Shown here piece after piece: positions 37,501 to 46,539 of a stretch of DNA of 64,000 nucleotides. The position numbers and the translations under genes are program-made. The stretch is from Mytilisepta virgata (lineage: Eukaryota; Mollusca; Bivalvia; Mytilida; Mytilidae): positions 28,710,501-28,774,500 of the forward strand of contig CM051518.1 of assembly GCA_028015205.1 (NCBI GenBank), read 5' to 3'. The notes under the pieces are model-generated. The model made no database searches and had not been told where the DNA came from. It saw nothing but the letters and a program-made list of their open reading frames with translations. Every line of letters begins with the position of its first letter. Position 1 is the stretch's first letter.

Positions 37501-39687
37501 TGTACTTGAAAACTTGTTTTCTTTCAAATGTGTTCCTTTTCTTTTTCTGTCATTAATGTTTTTTTGTGGAGATTCCTCCTTCTTCAAGGCTTGCATAACA
37601 CTTGTAACAACTTCATAATGATTGTTTTGAAGCTTGAGATATATGGATTTTTCATTAATAACAGCATCTTTTTCTATCTGTTTTGCAGAATATCTTAACC
37701 ATTTACCTTCTGTAAAAGTAAAAATGTCAGTCTTCATTAAATCAGCAGCAGCTAATATTTCTATAGCAGTTCCCCAACTGTTATTCTCTAGCATTCTGTT
37801 TGTCATGACATGTTCTTCTACAGATGTACTGTCAACAAATGCAGATAATCTGTCAGCATTCTGTAAGCTATGATTCACAATAGCTTCCCTCATAATGGAA
37901 TAAAACTCTTGTCTTTGTGAAACTGCAAAAGACAAAGCTCTAAACAAACAATTTCCATCACCAACAATACTCTTTGTGTTTTCAGGATTTCCCATGTTCA
38001 TAACAGACTTATAACTACATGATTTTGATATAAACTTTAGAGGCATTTTCAATTTGGAACATAATTTTCTCCTAAGGGATGCATCAGTTGGTTTAAAATC
38101 GAATTTAGCATTTGACATAGAACTAACAAACGGCACATCAGATTCATAGTTTTGGCTTACCTCATTGTCAGTGCTCAATGCGTTTGCTTTACCTGATACA
38201 AGGAAGTCACATGAAGGAACTGTTTCTGAATCATTCTGTGTACATATTGCAGGTTCTGGCACACTAAAGCTTTCACCACTTTGGTTTGAATACTGATTTT
38301 GCAACCTATCAACATATCCATCATTATTTTTGACAACAGTAGTGTTTACAACATTTGCATGTGCAATACGGAGAACAACACCAGTAATTTCAAATTGTAC
38401 TTGAGAGTTGTTTTTAACAAATGCTATAAGATGATGATATAAATGATCAACATTTTGGAGACTTATGACTATACTTGTACCATTACACTCAGGCAGGCCA
38501 AAATAATTTCGTGCATGTGAATCAAATAGATATAATCTGTTTCCCTGCTTTATTACTAACGATGTTGATCCTTGAACACATATGAAGCAACCATCTGTTT
38601 CAATAAGAGATTCTTGAATAGCCTGATCAAGAGGCAAGACACCAGGGATATCAATGTTTTCATCCATATTGACCAAAGCAGCAAAAGATTCTTTCATATT
38701 TACACTCACTAACATGCCATTTAATTCTATTTGAGTTGGCAAGTCAGAAACTAAAAGCAAATCATTGTTGCCATGAATCCAGGTGTACAAGTCATTACCT
38801 TGAGTAAGAATTGTATCTAACATTGAACAATTCCAAAGACTAACTGTAGACAACTTACTTTGAACTAATGCAACTAAACAATTAGCAACACATTGTTTCC
38901 CTGCATTTAAACCAAATCGTAGACTTCCTTGATGGAAACTGCCTCTTGCAATATGTTTGGACAAAGAATATGGCAAAATATAACATACCTCTTTATTTCC
39001 ACAATCTGAGGAAGCTGCATTAGTAGTTGACTTTTCTGATGTTGGACATAACTCTAGCAGGTGACAATCGTCAAGTTCTATATCAGTAATACATTCAACA
39101 GCAGTGTCAAGCATACTTTCAGGCTCATGTAGAAGTATGTTTTCAAGTTTGTTATTTAGCTGTTTATTAGTAGCTTTTTTGCTATTTAATTTCGTAATAT
39201 CTTTGCTATTTAATCTGCACATCATTTTGTAATTTAATTCTATTATACTGGTGCCCTCATTTGTAGGGTGTTCCACCAGTTTCGTCTGATCTGCAACGCC
39301 TAGCTTTGGCGAGGGTACACTCGGTGGTGTACAAACCCACAGTGGGGAGTCAGAGCTCGGCGGCATATCCGTTTCGATACACAGACTTCCCTGAGATGAT
39401 GCAGAACTCAGGGCATTAGGACAATTTTTCTCGCTAGCAGAGCTAGGAGAAGCCACTGTCCTGGCTAGGGGTTTCTCCTCATCCCGAGGTGCCATCCCCA
39501 TGGAGGCTGGACAATTTTTCTCGCTAGTTAGACTAGGAGAAGCCATTGTCCTGGCTAGGGGTTTTTCCTCAGGTGAAGGTGCCAACCCCATGGAAGCAAA
39601 TGGCTTTTCACTGGCCTGGCGCATCTTCCTCATCCTTTCTCTGTTTTCTCTAGCTCTTACGGCTTTGCTCTTAGCTTTACGACCCAT
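31591..39687 (-). CDS. Helentron polyprotein: C76-like protease, OTU, HUH Rep, Pif1 helicase, EEP endonuclease
   Basis: A single frame of ~2,698 codons encodes the rolling-circle transposition machinery. Numbering is from the ATG at 39687. Residues 38-94 hold a ~32-residue tandem repeat. About 250-425 resembles the herpesvirus tegument-type cysteine protease fold (GKQC, Cys266; LFDSH, Asp389/His391). About 568-695 is an OTU domain (GDGNC, Cys580; NNHY, His690). 746-913 is Lys-rich with 18-residue repeats. 941-1010 is Cys-rich; about 1028-1143 is DUF6570-like. About 1278-1483 is Helitron_like_N with HAH (His1477, His1479), and YIISYISK follows with paired Tyr1660/Tyr1664. About 1993-2448 is a Pif1-type helicase: GGGGTGKS (Lys2040), IIIDE (2121-2124), GDFYQLPP, QLAWGCTIHKVQG and ALSRV. 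About 2482-2698 is EEP (LTEIW Glu2516, LGDFNQN, IDHVY), but the final S-D-H motif reads S-Y-H. The frame is open 52 codons further up with another ATG at 39816. I prefer 39687 because TTTTCTATTTTCAG, a splice-acceptor-like tract, precedes it. Family assignments are from motifs; the C76 call is the least certain. Confidence 0.88.
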   Translation of the reverse strand: MGRKAKSKAVRARENRERMRKMRQASEKPFASMGLAPSPEEKPLARTMASPSLTSEKNCPASMGMAPRDEEKPLARTVASPSSASEKNCPNALSSASSQGSLCIETDMPPSSDSPLWVCTPPSVPSPKLGVADQTKLVEHPTNEGTSIIELNYKMMCRLNSKDITKLNSKKATNKQLNNKLENILLHEPESMLDTAVECITDIELDDCHLLELCPTSEKSTTNAASSDCGNKEVCYILPYSLSKHIARGSFHQGSLRFGLNAGKQCVANCLVALVQSKLSTVSLWNCSMLDTILTQGNDLYTWIHGNNDLLLVSDLPTQIELNGMLVSVNMKESFAALVNMDENIDIPGVLPLDQAIQESLIETDGCFICVQGSTSLVIKQGNRLYLFDSHARNYFGLPECNGTSIVISLQNVDHLYHHLIAFVKNNSQVQFEITGVVLRIAHANVVNTTVVKNNDGYVDRLQNQYSNQSGESFSVPEPAICTQNDSETVPSCDFLVSGKANALSTDNEVSQNYESDVPFVSSMSNAKFDFKPTDASLRRKLCSKLKMPLKFISKSCSYKSVMNMGNPENTKSIVGDGNCLFRALSFAVSQRQEFYSIMREAIVNHSLQNADRLSAFVDSTSVEEHVMTNRMLENNSWGTAIEILAAADLMKTDIFTFTEGKWLRYSAKQIEKDAVINEKSIYLKLQNNHYEVVTSVMQALKKEESPQKNINDRKRKGTHLKENKFSSTDKSSESIYLTPSKKAKKEKQKEKYQTTPEIRERKLSRAKERYSKDSVFRQDVNDASMNRYQSNKETIKRKLNDKYANDTEYSTKVKRKTKEMYENDETYCQTLKDASIKKYGSNETHCQNVKDASINKYASDETHRQNVKDASINKYANDETHRQKVQHSSTKRYINDEMHRNKIVSQTKKRREIVKEELQKIENVIQKFKLESQNGPEYVCGCCFRLFFRKQVIDCDYKLYENKGAEIANIARKCISNKYVHECNNECKEACKNANSSRKFLWICFTCHRKLLMGTVPAESHCNSLELEDVPVELNTLNTLEQHLIALNIPFMKILGLPKGGQKGVHGPVVCVPSNIHKITSTLPRAEDENRMLAVKLKRKINYKGYQEYQYISTKKVDTALHYLKENNVWYADVVVAERWLNPIPEEDESRDNHESCNQNMEPVSNENTKGFINGKGNDDEHKSIDHDSLVDEDLTCDEGSYLDDKLRGVQLNTCLQPADIGQEILDQCFDEVFSISPVEGNKPVSVLQEEGIEAKSFPTHFPTGINTFKEEREERLSLLRYFNMRLMGVDNRFAKDTSYIFFAQYLSELDQVMSNVQISLRKQSPIAPGGKKVTSDMLLNKECLKDLMKKDEAIKYLKPIRGTPPYWQATQKDMFAMLRQVGKPTFFCSFSSADFRWSEMLDTVMKQQGDIRKIDDLDWNEKCKILYSNPVTLARMFDHRFQTFLKEVILSDANPIGKVIDYFYRIEFQQRGSPHAHCLFWVEGAPIFGLDSNTDVVNFINKYITCQIPDKEIDFELNEMVTSLHQHSKNHSASCKKKGTTCRFNFPRPPSTETFIAEVEETTEETVKDAKKRLKQLWDCILDEENDTLSADEMLEKVSMTQEEFENICSVVANRNTVILKRNVDEIYINQYNEHLLRAWNANMDIQYVLDEYSCVVYIISYISKAERELGLLLQQTKNEAMEGNLNAQQTMKKVGTAYLHHREISAQEAVYRVTGLSLKGCSRKVEFIPIGLNPSRMSIPLKDIKRAQHAQKICSKVQSNNDTEDETDDESMWMTNIVDRYKARPANEKFENMCLAEFCSDFSVLARSQVPKKINQETTFKLGKNLGYIRKRTRTDPAIIRYPRFSSETAPEKYYQSMLQLFLPYRVDQHLKPAQFESYEQFYYNGSVKLGSNEQIVDVLSIVESNKARYVKVGKALENAERDLEQRGYQEDAWAQLCPEAESERIECNLEGTTSTADEDMSEETIPDLNQHDAPIGTNLLTTTLLPKNEVIPLLQNMNHKQREVFYKIRHWCLQKANGENVEPFHVFVTGGGGTGKSHLIKCLYYEMSRILSRIQENPEDISVLLTAPTGTAAFNISGTTIHSALGIYKHLTMDHALLSEDKINTLRSKLESLKVIIIDEISMVNKRLLFFIHQRLRQIKKMPEDSLFGGVSVIAVGDFYQLPPVKTKKSDKLYVDDPSNPMNQLWNELFEVVELDEVMRQKNNSQFAEVLNRLRIRTKDNELGQNDIEVLKSRIKQGPEDALHIFATNDEIRSHNNDMVMKLGTEVKLLESEDYQKVKASGQLIRKASHFPEKDLQLQSSLLLGVGARVMLIKNIDTKDGLVNGVIGTIMEIVQNTQNTLPQIIFVNFDNDNVGKNAAVQKTISGKRCIGIEPSTEDIPKRNGSRKQYPLQLAWGCTIHKVQGLTVEKCVIDLNKCFACGQAYVALSRVTSLDGLFINDIEEKVLKKKIFCDPDIASGVVKMKKFIDEVEETPESNTMSILYHNIEGLLNHIEDLKRNPVVGNVDFICLTEIWLQKEMNCDLNEHTFEHISRSDAFNANTMLYASLKKMHHGGVGVFLKEGILFENVKLPFENLECFVFKVISLDVIIATVYRTQKYPITDFMVNFRLLVQWLMLESEKVIVLGDFNQNILRGDTTVFDYMESVGFRQCVTKPTTEGGTLIDHVYCKGICPIVVKVLPMYYSYHEAILVKIKT
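37030..37215 (-). repeat. 54-bp coding repeat (18-residue units)
   Basis: Three near-perfect units, with more diverged ones on either side, encode (K/N)VKDASINKYASDETHRQ-type peptides in the Lys-rich linker between the OTU domain and the Cys-rich region. The linker is strongly charged and probably helical. Its role is unknown. Confidence 0.7.
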
Positions 39688-41278
39688 TTCTGAAAATAGA
39701 AAAAACTTCTTATATTTTTTATATGTACCAATACTTTCTACATTATATAAGCAAACATGTTGCCAGATATTATAATTAAAAGCTTCGCCGAGCGCAGCAT
39801 GATACGACTTTAACATGTCGAACGCTGTACATTTTAGGCTCAATCAGGATATTCTTTTGCTCTGGACACATGCAGCCCATGGTGAACAGACAAAGGTTTT
39901 AGAGACATGCTTTTCTGATGGACTTTCCACCCACATTTCGCTGCAGGGGGTAAAAAAAAAAAATTTAAAATTTGTCTTTGCCTCTTGAAAAGAAAAATTA
40001 TAATTGGGAATAATTTTTTTCCAAAATCAGACCAGAAATAAAACAATTACGATTTTGGCCCTTTTAGGCCCCTGATTACATAGCGGTAAAAATGGGGGGG
40101 TCGCATAAATGAATTCACCACTTGACAAGATATAAACTTGCAAAAATTTTTTTTTTAAAATCGGACCAGAAATAATAAAGTTATGATTTTGGCCCCTAAC
40201 TACATAACGATAACAAAAAGGGCACAAAAATGTATCCCCTACTTGACCAGTCAGGGGCATAATCAAAAACAGATACAATGAAGTAGTGAATGAATTTCCA
40301 GATACAGAAGACATCTACTTCTTGTTTATCAAAACTTTAAATTTTTCAGCTGTACTTTTAATCCATCACACTTTCTGTTCACTTTTCACTTGGCTATCAC
40401 TCTTAGGTTGCTGGTGTTTGGTAACAAGCTTTAAATTGATACACTTTTAGATGCTCTAACATTTCCTTTCTGTTTGACAAAAAAATTATGCTTAAAACTA
40501 GACAAAATTGTGAAATAGGTGTATCACTAGTGAGTATTGGCAGCTTAGGCTCACAGTTTGTTAATGTTTATACTATAGATGTAATAAAAGACGGAAAAAA
40601 ACTGTTTATTCTCTCTAATCAACACTACCAGTTGACTAATATAGGTCAACAAGCCTGGTCACACTAAATGAGCACCGTCTGTCATCTGTTAAAAATTTTT
40701 CAAAAAAGAAAATAATGGGATGTGGAATAAGTGTACGCGACACAACCCACATAACCAGCGGAAATTTAGAAACCACAACGAAGAACAGCCTTCTTTTAAC
40801 TTAAAACTGATAATTAACGTATGGGTCTAATTATTAAGGTGTCAAAATCTGCAAAAAACTAATTTCGACTGAAAAGATACCAGCCAAAACACAGGTTTTT
40901 TGCCAGCAACTTGAAAATCATAACATAGTATAGTTAACATGTATACTAACATCTAAATGAATTAGTATGTAAAGAGCTACAATTTGAGTCAAAGGTAAAG
41001 GGTCAAGAATGATCCTAGCAACAAGGTAATGTTTATAATAAGTCCATAGCAATTATATATATTCTTAATAAAGACTACCTACTGAGTTTAAAGGTAAGTT
41101 TTTCCGGTTGGACCCTTTGTCCATAGCAACTGACATGTCCTTGGCAACCATATCTTCCTGACACTAGGCCACTTAAAATTGATGCTGGAACATACATCTT
41201 AACTTGCAGCATATAATTAAAAAAAAAGATTCAAAAGTCCTTACCACTAGTACAGGATATCATAACTAATCAAAAACA
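39688..41278 (-). promoter_or_regulatory. 5' flank of the polyprotein gene
   Basis: About 1.6 kb lies upstream of the chosen ATG. Nearest the ATG is the acceptor-like tract ending at 39690. 40010-40262 holds the two-copy ~127-bp repeat. From about 40905 to the end the sequence resembles the 3' part of family B/C elements (TATAGTTAACATGTATACT, TCCTAGCAACAAGGTAATG, one copy of the 104-bp motif). No TATA box or transcription start can be assigned, so a promoter here is inferred only from position. Confidence 0.35.
40010..40262. repeat. Two-copy ~127-bp tandem repeat (autonomous copy 2)
   Basis: This is the same pair as 1611-1860: two blocks with GACCAGAAATAA and ATTTTGGCCC, separated by a G-run that is 7 long here and 9 in copy 1. 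Confidence 0.6.
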
Positions 41279-41329
41279 GGGAAAGACCTCACATTTGTTC
41301 TCTGAACAAATGACTTTTTAATTATTATT

Positions 41330-43212
41330 AAGGTCTTTCCCACTACAGTGGAAAGACCTTATTGTATTTCTTCTGATTATTATTATTATTATTATTATTA
41401 TTCTTCTTCTTTTCCGCGGTCACTATAACAAAAGTGTCGCGACATATCTTTACGATACTTGGTACCATTATTCGGTCATACTCTGACTCGCTTTGACTGA
41501 CCCTGCGAAACCGATCTATTTTTAGTAACGGAGTTATCTGCCCGACATTCAAAAACCTTGCGTGCAGATAAACTCAGAAACCGTAACCGTTATCAAAAAT
41601 CTGAAGTGGGGGAAATGTTGCTAGACTCCTGGTCATGATTCGTCACGCAAAAAAAAACATTTCGATCAACTTCCTAGTTACGCGTTTTTGACTCGAAAAG
41701 TGTCGCGACTCGTCAAATTTTTTTTCTTCAAAACGGTTAGTCCTAGAGACTTGGGACCTTCACCAATCATCCTGGATGACATATGTTGCATTCAAAAATG
41801 TCAAGGTCAAAGGTCAAATCTCAAGGTCAGAGGTCATGGTACACCTTGTTATCAGGTTAACTCAAAAACCATACAAAATTTAAGCAGACATGTAATGGGG
41901 AAAATACTTGTCTCATTTAGACCTTTATTTAATATAAAGGGTCGAACCCTGTACGACAAACGGTTTTCGAGTTATAGCCCTTAACGCGTTTCGGCTAAAT
42001 GGTTTTTGGCCTATAACTTGAAAATGGTTCGAGATAACATAGTAAACATATGGGTTATTGGTGACCGTCAACTTATTCCCTTCAATTTAAAATCAAACTC
42101 GATTGGCTAATGGCGGCCATTTTCAAAATGGCCGACACTGTAAACAGTTTTTGTGGAAAAGCACGTAAACCGTACAAAATTGAAGCAGACAATACATGGG
42201 AAAATTGTTCGTCACGTCGAAATCTACAAAAAAGTCTTCAGGACCGAAATCGTAAGTTCTACGATGACTCCTTAAAGAGTTACTGCCCCTGACGTATGTT
42301 TGTTTTATACTATATCTCGAAAACCATTATAGATATGAAGAAAATGTTAATACAAAAAAAGATCAGTTACAAAAGATCTACATTTTAGTACCAAGGTCAA
42401 AAGTCAGATATCAAGGTCATCCAAAAAGCCCTTAGCAACCGATGGAAAAGTACCTAGCAACCATATATATTTATGTTCAGGATCATATTATAGAGCCATA
42501 GAGGTCAAAATGGAAGGTCAAGGGTCAAGGTCATCGAAAAAGTCCTTAGTAACCGACGGAAAAGTACCTAGCAACCATATATATTTATGCTGAGGATCAT
42601 ATTATAGAGCCATAGAGGTCAAAATTGAAGGTCAAGGATCAAGGTCATTGAAAAAGTCCTTAGCAACCGATGGAAAAGTACCTAGCAACCATATATATTT
42701 ATGCTCAGGATCATATTATAGAGCCATAGAGGTCAAAATGGAAGGTCAAAATCAAGGTCATTGAAAAAGTCCTTAGCAACCGATGGAAAAGTACCTAGCA
42801 ACCATATATATTTCTGTTCAGAATCCTGTTTTAGAGCTGTAGAGGTGAAAATGGAAGGTCAAGGGTCAAGGTCAATGAAAAAGTCCTTAGCAACCGATAG
42901 AAAAGTACCTAGCAACCATATATATTTATGTTCAGGACCCTATTTTAGAGCTGTAGAGATCAAAATGGAAGGTCATGGTCAAGGTCATAGAAAAAGTCAT
43001 TAGCAACCGATGTAAAAGTACCTAGCAACCATATATATCTATGTTCAGGAACCTCTTTCAGAGCTGTAGAGGTCAAATCAAAGGTCAATGGTCAAGGTCA
43101 TGGTGACAGAGTCCTATATTTTGACTAATATCCTTAGCAACTGAGGATTAAAAGGTCAATTTGACACGGGAAAGACCTTGCAATTGTTCTCTGAACAATT
43201 GTCTTTTTAATT
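41330..43212 (+). mobile_element. Non-autonomous Helentron, family A, copy A12 (with head)
   Basis: The head is at 41330-41360 and is followed by a longer ATT run (about nine units). The body is a standard A type with six minisatellite copies; GATATAAAGG reads AATATAAAGG near 41930. It lies immediately right of the autonomous element's tail. Confidence 0.8.
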
Positions 43213-44565
43213 ATTATTATTTTTTTTTTTCTGCCGCAGATGTCAAAAAAGTGTCGCGACCTATCATTACGAAACTTAGTACTATTAAACGACACTACTT
43301 GGGCTCAACTTGAGTCGGCCTGCGAAACCGATCTATTTTTAGTAACGGAGTTATCTACCCCAGACCGTAAAACCTTGTGTGCAGATTAACTCAAAAACCG
43401 TAACCGTTATCAAAAATCTGAAGTGGGGAAAATGTTGCTCAACTCATGGACATGATTCGTCATGCAAAAAAAATTGTTCTGATCGACTTCCTGGTTACGC
43501 GTTTTTGACCCGAAAAGTGTCGCGACACGTCAAAATTTTTTTCTTCAAAACGGTAAGTCCTAGAGACTTGGGACCTTCACCAATCATCCTGGATGACATA
43601 TGTTGCATTCAAAAATGTCAAGGTCAAAGGTCAAATCTCAAGGTCAGAGGTCATGGTACACCTTGTTATCAGGTTAACTCAAAAACCATACAAAATTTAA
43701 GCAGACATGTAATGGGGAAAATACTTGTCTCATTTAGACCTTTATTTGATATAAAGGGTCGAACCCTGTACGACAAACGGTTTTCGAGTTATAGCCCTTA
43801 ACGCGTTTCGGCTAAATGGTTTTTGGCCTATAACTTGAAAATGGTTCGAGATAACATAGTAAACATATGGGTTATTGGTGACCGTCAACTTATTCCCTTC
43901 AATTTAAAATCAAACTTGATTGGCTAATGGCGGCCATTTTCAAAATGGCCGACACTGTAAACAGTTTTTGTGGAAAAGCACGTAAACCGTACAAAATTGA
44001 AGCAGACAATACATGGGAAAATTGTTCGTCACGTCGAAATCTACAAAAAAGTCTTCAGGACCGAAACCGTAAAACTTGTCGTTTTTGAGTTATTGCACTT
44101 GATTTGTATGTTAAAACTGGTTTTTTGCTTATAACTTGAAAACCGTATTAGATAGTATAGTAAACATGTATACTTAAATGAATCAGTATGCAAAGACCTA
44201 CAATTTGAGTGAAAGGTCAAAGGTCATGGGTCAAGGTCATTCCCTAGCAACAAGGTAACGTTAATGAAAAGTCCATAGCAACCATATGTATTCTTAACCA
44301 ACACTACCTTCTGAGTTTAGAATTAAATTTTATAACCGGAAGTGACCTTCTGTCCATAGCAACCGACAAAGTCCTTAACAACCATACTTTTTCTGACACT
44401 AGGCCCCTTGATCTTTATTTTGGAACCTATATGATAACTATTGGCAACATTTTATCGTAAACAAAATGACTCAATTGTCTTAAGTATTTGTATAGGACAC
44501 CATAACACTAACTAGAGACGGGGAAAGACCTCACATTTGTTCTCTGAACAAATGACTTTTTAATT
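43213..44565 (+). mobile_element. Non-autonomous Helentron, family B, copy B3 (headless)
   Basis: The body begins at ATTATTATT, a T-run, then CTGCCGCAGATG, straight after the A12 tail. It carries an A-like patch (GATATAAAGGGTC near 43747, where B1 and B2 have GATATAAGGGTC). It pairs with the orphan B head at 28099, the only unpaired B head in the window. Confidence 0.8.
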
Positions 44566-44574
44566 ATTATTATT

Positions 44575-44632
44575 AAGGTCTTTCCCACTACAGTGGAAAG
44601 ACCTTACTGTATTTCTTCTGATTATTATTATT
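44575..44632 (+). repeat. Orphan family C-type head
   Basis: The hairpin at 44575-44605 with the ACTG continuation is interrupted by the head of A13. The next unpaired body is C3 at 50311, which is family C. Confidence 0.73.
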
Positions 44633-44678
44633 AAGGTCTTTCCCACTACAGTGGAAAGACCTTATTGTATTTCTTCTG

Positions 44679-44727
<49 letters not shown>

Positions 44728-46536
44728 TTCTTCTTTTCCGCGGTCACTATAACAAAAGTGTCGCGACATATCTTTACGATACTTGGTACCATTATTCGGT
44801 CATACTCTGACTCGCTTTGACTGACCCTGCGAAACCGATCTATTTTTAGTAACGGAGTTATCTGCCCGACATTCAAAAACCTTGTTTGCAGATAAACTCA
44901 GAAACCGTAACCGTTATCAAAAATCTGAAGCGGGGGAAATGTTGCTAGCCTCCTGGTCATGATTCGTCACGCAAAAAAAAACATTTCGATCAACTTCCTA
45001 GTTACGCGTTTTTGACTCGAAAAGTGTCGCGACTCGTCAAATTTTTTTTCTTCAAAACGGTTAGTCCTAGAGACTTGGGACCTTCACCAATCATCCTGGA
45101 TGACATATGTTGCATTCAAAAATGTCAAGGTCAAAGGTCAAATCTCAAGGTCAGAGGTCATGGTACACCTTGTTATCAAGTTAACTCAAAAACCATACAA
45201 AATTTAAGCAGACATGTAATGGGGAAAATACTTGTCTCATTTAGACCTTTATTTGATATAAAGGGTCGAACCCTGTACGACAAACGGTTTTCGAGTTATA
45301 GCCCTTAACGCGTTTCGGCTAAATGGTTTTTGGCCTATAACTTGAAAATGGTTCGAGATAACATAGTAAACATATGGGTTATTGGTGACCGTCAACTTAT
45401 TCCCTTCAATTTAAAATCAAACTCGATTGGCTAATGGCGGCCATTTTCAAAATGGCCGACACTGTAAACAGTTTTTGTGGAAAAGCACGTAAACCGTACA
45501 AAATTGAAGCAGACAATACATGGGAAAATTGTTCGTCACGTCGAAATCTACAAAAAAGTCTTGAGGACCGAAACCGTAAGTTCTACGATGACTCCTTAAA
45601 GAGTTACTGCCCCTGACGTATGTTTGTTTTATACTATATCTCGAAAACCATTATAGATATGAAGAAAATGTTAATACAAAAAAAGATCAGTTACAAAAGA
45701 TCTACATTTTAGTACCAAGGTCAAAAGTCAGATATCAAGGTCATCCAAAAAGCCCTTAGCAACCGATGGAAAAGTACCTAGCAACCATATATATTTATGT
45801 TCAGGATCATATTAGGGAGCCATAGAGGTCAAAATGGAAGGTCAAGGGTCAAGGTCATCGAAAAAGTCCTTAGTAACCGACGGAAAAGTACCTAGCAACC
45901 ATATATATTTATGCTGAGGATCATATTATAGAGCCATAGAGGTCAAAATTGAAGGTCAAGGATCAAGGTCATTGAAAAAGTCCTTAGCAACCGATGGAAA
46001 AGTACCTAGCAACCATATATATTTATGCTCAGGATCATATTATAGAGCCATAGAGGTCAAAATGGAAGGTCAAAATCAAGGTCATTGAAAAAGTCCTTAG
46101 CAACCGATGGAAAAGTACCTAGCAACCATATATATTTCTGTTCAGAATCCTGTTTTAGAGCTGTAGAGGTGAAAATGGAAGGTCAAGGGTCAAGGTCAAT
46201 GAAAAAGTCCTTAGCAACCGATAGAAAAGTACCTAGCAACCATATATATTTATGTTCAGGACCCTATTTTAGAGCTGTAGAGATCAAAATGGAAGGTCAT
46301 GGTCAAGGTCATAGAAAAAGTCATTAGCAACCGATGTAAAAGTACCTAGCAACCATATATATCTATGTTCAGGAACCTCTTTCAGAGCTGTAGAGGTCAA
46401 ATCAAAGGTCAATGGTCAAGGTCATGGTGACAGAGTCCTATATTTTGACTAATATCCTTAGCAACTGAGGATTAAAAGGTCAATTTGACACGGGAAAGAC
46501 CTTGCAATTGTTCTCTGAACAATTGTCTTTTTAATT
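44633..46536 (+). mobile_element. Non-autonomous Helentron, family A, copy A13 (with head)
   Basis: The head is at 44633-44663. The spacer holds the longest microsatellite in the window, 16 ATT units (44679-44726). There are six minisatellite copies. One unit has ATTAGGGAGCC instead of ATTATAGAGCC near 45810. Confidence 0.8.
44679..44726 (+). repeat. (ATT)16 microsatellite in the A13 head spacer
   Basis: Sixteen uninterrupted ATT units lie between the head hairpin and the body. Other copies have two to nine. This spacer is where later insertions appear to land. Confidence 0.9.
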
Positions 46537-46539
46537 ATT

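Larger units (their letters stand above)
28152..41323 (-). mobile_element. Autonomous Helentron, copy 2 (complete, ~13.2 kb)
   Basis: The left end is a B-type head hairpin (28152-28183), (ATT)n and a B-like body. The right end is GGGAAAGACCT (41279-41289), hairpin 41292-41312 and TTTTTAATT. The inverted AAGGTCTTTCCC/GGGAAAGACCT pair is terminal on the left and subterminal on the right, the asymmetric terminal-repeat layout known for Helitron2/Helentron elements. Inside lies a single polyprotein gene on the minus strand, that is, reading away from the tail hairpin and towards the head hairpin. Other contents are a 104-bp minisatellite at 29571-30090, a decayed tail-like motif at 30554-30585 and a tRNA-like fragment. 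Treating the element as one 13-kb unit rather than a B copy plus a separate element rests on the nesting order, so the left boundary is less certain than the right. Confidence 0.75.
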
